Assembly: GCF_001598435.1 (NCBI RefSeq)
Contig: NZ_BCYY01000022.1
Span: 22,066 to 86,065 of the forward strand
Origin: Sphingomonas pituitosa NBRC 102491
GTDB taxonomy: Bacteria; Pseudomonadota; Alphaproteobacteria; Sphingomonadales; Sphingomonadaceae
Length of the DNA stretch: 64,000 nucleotides
Direction: 5' to 3'
In this document: positions 61,733-64,000 of the stretch, piece after piece
Numbering within the stretch: the first letter of the stretch is position 1
How the letters are laid out: every line of letters begins with the position of its first letter
Translations under genes and position numbers: made by a program
Notes under the pieces: model-generated
What the model was told of the DNA's origin: nothing
Seen by the model: only the letters and a program-made list of their open reading frames with translations
Databases searched by the model: none

Positions 61733-62473
61733 ATGCCCGCAACCCCCGCCTGGCCGCCGCAATCCGCCCCCCGCCTGTTCGTCGCGGGCCCGCTCGAACC
61801 CGGCATGCGCCGGATCGACGGACCGCAGGCGCATTATCTGGGATCGGTGATGCGGCTGAAGCCGGGCGAAGCGGTGAAGCTGTTCGACGGCACGAGCGGC
61901 GAATGGCTCGGCATCGCCCGCGACGTGGGCAAGCGCGACCTGACGCTGGAGGTCACCGAGCAGCTCCGCCCGCACGAAGCCGTGCCGGACCTGTGGCTGT
62001 GCGCCGCACCGATCAAGAAGGGCCGCATCGACTGGGTGGCGGAAAAGGCCTGCGAGCTGGGCGTCGCGCGGCTGGTGCCGGTGCTCACCCGCCGCACGGT
62101 GATCGACCGGCTCAACCTCGATCGCCTGCGCAGCCACATGGTCGAGGCCGCCGAGCAATGCGGCCGCACCGCGCTGCCCGAGCTGGTCGAACCGGTGAAG
62201 CTCCCCGCCCTGCTCCGCGACTGGCCCGCGGACCGCGCGCTGTTCTTCGCCGACGAGACCGGCGGCGTGCCTGCCTTGGAGGCGATGCGGGCGCACCCGG
62301 GACCCGCCGCGATCCTGGTCGGCCCGGAAGGCGGATTCGACGCCGAGGAACGCGAATCGATCCGCGCCGTTCCGCAAGCGATCGGCATTGCGCTCGGCCC
62401 CCGCATCCTGCGCGCCGAGACCGCGGCGGCGGCGGCGGTAAGCCTGTGGATGGGCGCTGCCGGCGACTGGTAA
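61733..62473 (+). CDS. rsmE: 16S rRNA (uracil1498-N3)-methyltransferase RsmE
   Basis: A 246-residue SPOUT-family rRNA methyltransferase. The trefoil-knot motifs ILVGPEGGFDAEE and LGPRILRAETAAAAA are diagnostic, and the N-terminal PUA-like domain (HYLGSVMRLKPGEAVKLFDG) is intact. It methylates U1498 of 16S rRNA. 50 bp from the membrane protein and 58 bp before gshA. Confidence 0.96.
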   Translation: MPATPAWPPQSAPRLFVAGPLEPGMRRIDGPQAHYLGSVMRLKPGEAVKLFDGTSGEWLGIARDVGKRDLTLEVTEQLRPHEAVPDLWLCAAPIKKGRIDWVAEKACELGVARLVPVLTRRTVIDRLNLDRLRSHMVEAAEQCGRTALPELVEPVKLPALLRDWPADRALFFADETGGVPALEAMRAHPGPAAILVGPEGGFDAEERESIRAVPQAIGIALGPRILRAETAAAAAVSLWMGAAGDW

Positions 62474-62531
62474 ACCGAACGGTACAAAAATCCGCTGGCG
62501 TCGTTTCGTCGGCATCGCTAAGGGCGCGAAA

Positions 62532-63908
62532 ATGAGCACCAAGACCGTTTCGACCAAGACCGCGGCGGTCATCGAGGATCGCGCCCAGCTGGTGGAATAT
62601 TTCGCCAAGGGCGAAAAGCCGGCGGAGCGCTGGCGCATCGGCACCGAGCACGAAAAGTTCGTCTATTGGATGGACGGGAGCCACCGTGCGCCCAGCTATG
62701 AGGAGCGCGGCGGCATCCATGCGCTACTGATCGGCCTCACCGAATTCGGCTGGAAGCCGATCTACGAGGGCGAGCACGTCATCGCTTTGTCCGGCCCCGA
62801 CGGCGCGATCAGCCTGGAACCCGCCGGCCAGTTCGAACTCTCCGGCGCGCCGCTGGAGAATCTCCACGACACCTGCGCCGAAACCGGCCGCCACCTCAAG
62901 CAGGTCAAGGCCGTCGGCGACCGGCTGGGCATCGGCTTCCTCGGCATGGGCATGTGGCCGGACAAGACCCGCGCCGAGCTGCCGATCATGCCCAAGGGCC
63001 GCTACGAGATCATGCTGCGCCACATGCCGCGCGTGGGGAGCCTCGGGCTCGACATGATGCTGCGCACCTGCACGATCCAGGTGAACCTGGATTATGCCAG
63101 CGAAGCCGACATGGCGAAGAAGTTCCGCGTCGGCCTGGCGCTGCAGCCGCTGGCGACCGCGCTGTTCGCCAACTCGCCCTTCACCGAGGGCAAGCCCAAC
63201 GGCTATCTCTCCTACCGCAGCCATATCTGGTCAGACACCGATCCGGCGCGCACCGGCATGCTGCCCTTCGTGTTCGAGGACGGCTTCGGCTACGAGCGCT
63301 ATGCCGACTATGCGCTCGATGTGCCGATGTACTTCGTCTACCGCGACGGCAAGTATATCGACGCGGCGGGCCTCAGCTTCCGCGACTTCCTCAAGGGCGA
63401 GCTGTCGGTCCTGCCAGGCGAGCTGCCGACGATCGACGACTGGGCCGACCACCTCTCCACCGCCTTCCCCGAAGTGCGGATGAAGCAGTTCCTCGAAATG
63501 CGCGGCGCCGATGGCGGCCGCTGGGGCCGCATCTGCGCGCTACCGGCGCTGTGGGTGGGCCTGCTGTACGATCAGGGCGCGCTCGATGCGGCCTGGGATC
63601 TGGTGAAGGGCTGGTCGATGGAAGGCCGCGAGGCACTGCGCAGCGCGGTGCCGAAGCTCGCTTTGGATGCACCGTTGCCGGGCGGCGGCAAGCTGGCGGA
63701 CATCGCCGGCGAGGTGCTGGAGATTGCCGGAGCGGGCCTCAAGGCGCGCGCGCGGCTCAACGGCTCGGGTGACAACGAATCCGGCTTCCTCGATCCGCTG
63801 CGCGAGATCGTGCGCACCGGCAAGGTGCCGGCACAGGTGCTGCTCGATCGCTATCATGGCGACTGGCAGGGGGATATCACGCGGGTCTATGGCGAGGCGA
63901 AGTTCTGA
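62532..63908 (+). CDS. gshA: Glutamate-cysteine ligase (plant/alphaproteobacterial type)
   Basis: A 458-residue first enzyme of glutathione synthesis. WRIGTEHEKFVY and SLEPAGQFELSGAP are ATP/Glu-site hallmarks of the GCS2 family used by alphaproteobacteria and plants. MRTCTIQVNLDYASEADM and the TAFPEVRMKQFLEMRGAD segment match too. Length is normal. rsmE-gshA order is compact and may form an operon. Confidence 0.95.
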   Translation: MSTKTVSTKTAAVIEDRAQLVEYFAKGEKPAERWRIGTEHEKFVYWMDGSHRAPSYEERGGIHALLIGLTEFGWKPIYEGEHVIALSGPDGAISLEPAGQFELSGAPLENLHDTCAETGRHLKQVKAVGDRLGIGFLGMGMWPDKTRAELPIMPKGRYEIMLRHMPRVGSLGLDMMLRTCTIQVNLDYASEADMAKKFRVGLALQPLATALFANSPFTEGKPNGYLSYRSHIWSDTDPARTGMLPFVFEDGFGYERYADYALDVPMYFVYRDGKYIDAAGLSFRDFLKGELSVLPGELPTIDDWADHLSTAFPEVRMKQFLEMRGADGGRWGRICALPALWVGLLYDQGALDAAWDLVKGWSMEGREALRSAVPKLALDAPLPGGGKLADIAGEVLEIAGAGLKARARLNGSGDNESGFLDPLREIVRTGKVPAQVLLDRYHGDWQGDITRVYGEAKF

Positions 63909-63917
63909 TCCTGCGAT

Positions 63918-64000
63918 CCTCCCCCGCCAGGGGGAGGTGTCAGGCGCAGCCTGACGGAGGGGGAGGAAGCACGCCGGCTGGTTGGTCGCTTACCTCCCCC
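63918..64000. repeat. CCTCCCCC palindrome cluster after gshA
   Basis: Three pieces in a row: palindrome 63918-63937 (CCTCCCCCGCCAGGGGGAGG), hairpin GTCAGG-CGCAG-CCTGAC (63939-63955), and an AGGGGGAGG copy (63958-63966), with ACCTCCCCC at the window end. The arrangement suggests a larger composite repeat that continues beyond the window; it can also act as a terminator. Confidence 0.65.

Overview
The window is high-GC alphaproteobacterial DNA, most likely from Sphingomonas or a close relative. Support comes from the protein repertoire: a Rel-type (p)ppGpp synthetase/hydrolase, a DUF6607 protein beside a TonB-dependent receptor, class I PHA synthase with a phasin, GH92 mannosidase, and REPIN-like palindromic repeats. 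No 16S or other marker is present, so the genus is an inference.

Positions 1 to about 27,000 are the right-hand part of a P2-type contractile-tail prophage; capsid and terminase genes must lie left of the window. The order is overlapping Rz/Rz1-like spanins; a large spike protein with Calx-beta and SGNH-hydrolase domains; tail completion (R, S); baseplate J and I; tail fibre H; baseplate V and W; sheath FI; tube FII; the E/E' chaperone pair with a -1 slippery site; tape measure T; U; D. A cargo patch follows (BrnTA toxin-antitoxin, thermonuclease-like protein, an unknown exported protein). Next comes a divergent repressor/Cro switch with four operator-like sites, then an early operon: CII-like protein, Ogr/Delta-like late activator, toprim-primase/helicase, a GapR-like DUF2312 protein, several tiny proteins, an HNH/MT-A70 methyltransferase fusion, and finally a tyrosine integrase ending 33 bp from the 3' end of tRNA-Ala(CGC), the presumed attachment site. 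Two similar TTGTA-N12-TACAA dyads sit 56-58 bp upstream of the J and V start codons and, with the Ogr-like gene, suggest P2-style activated late promoters.

Positions 27,000-64,000 are chromosomal: a low-complexity DUF2171 protein; katG divergent from a cystathionine gamma-synthase-family gene; a CE2-like esterase; a haem-oxygenase-like diiron protein divergent from a succinyl-CoA:acetate CoA-transferase; a diguanylate cyclase; GH92; murA; a Crp/Fnr regulator; clpS; phasin and phaC; an AlaC-type aminotransferase; a hotdog thioesterase; an HxlR regulator; rel; a DUF885 hydrolase; an iron/manganese cluster (DUF6607, TonB receptor, MntH) around a Fur-like box; a Gtr-like polyprenyl-sugar cassette (GT2, methyltransferase, GtrA, multi-span membrane protein); rsmE; and glutamate-cysteine ligase. 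Five REPIN-like inverted-repeat elements of about 94-102 bp and a second family of short CCTCCCC/GGGGAGG palindromes occupy many intergenic gaps. Stretches without genes are short; the only one over 300 bp is 16511-16867.
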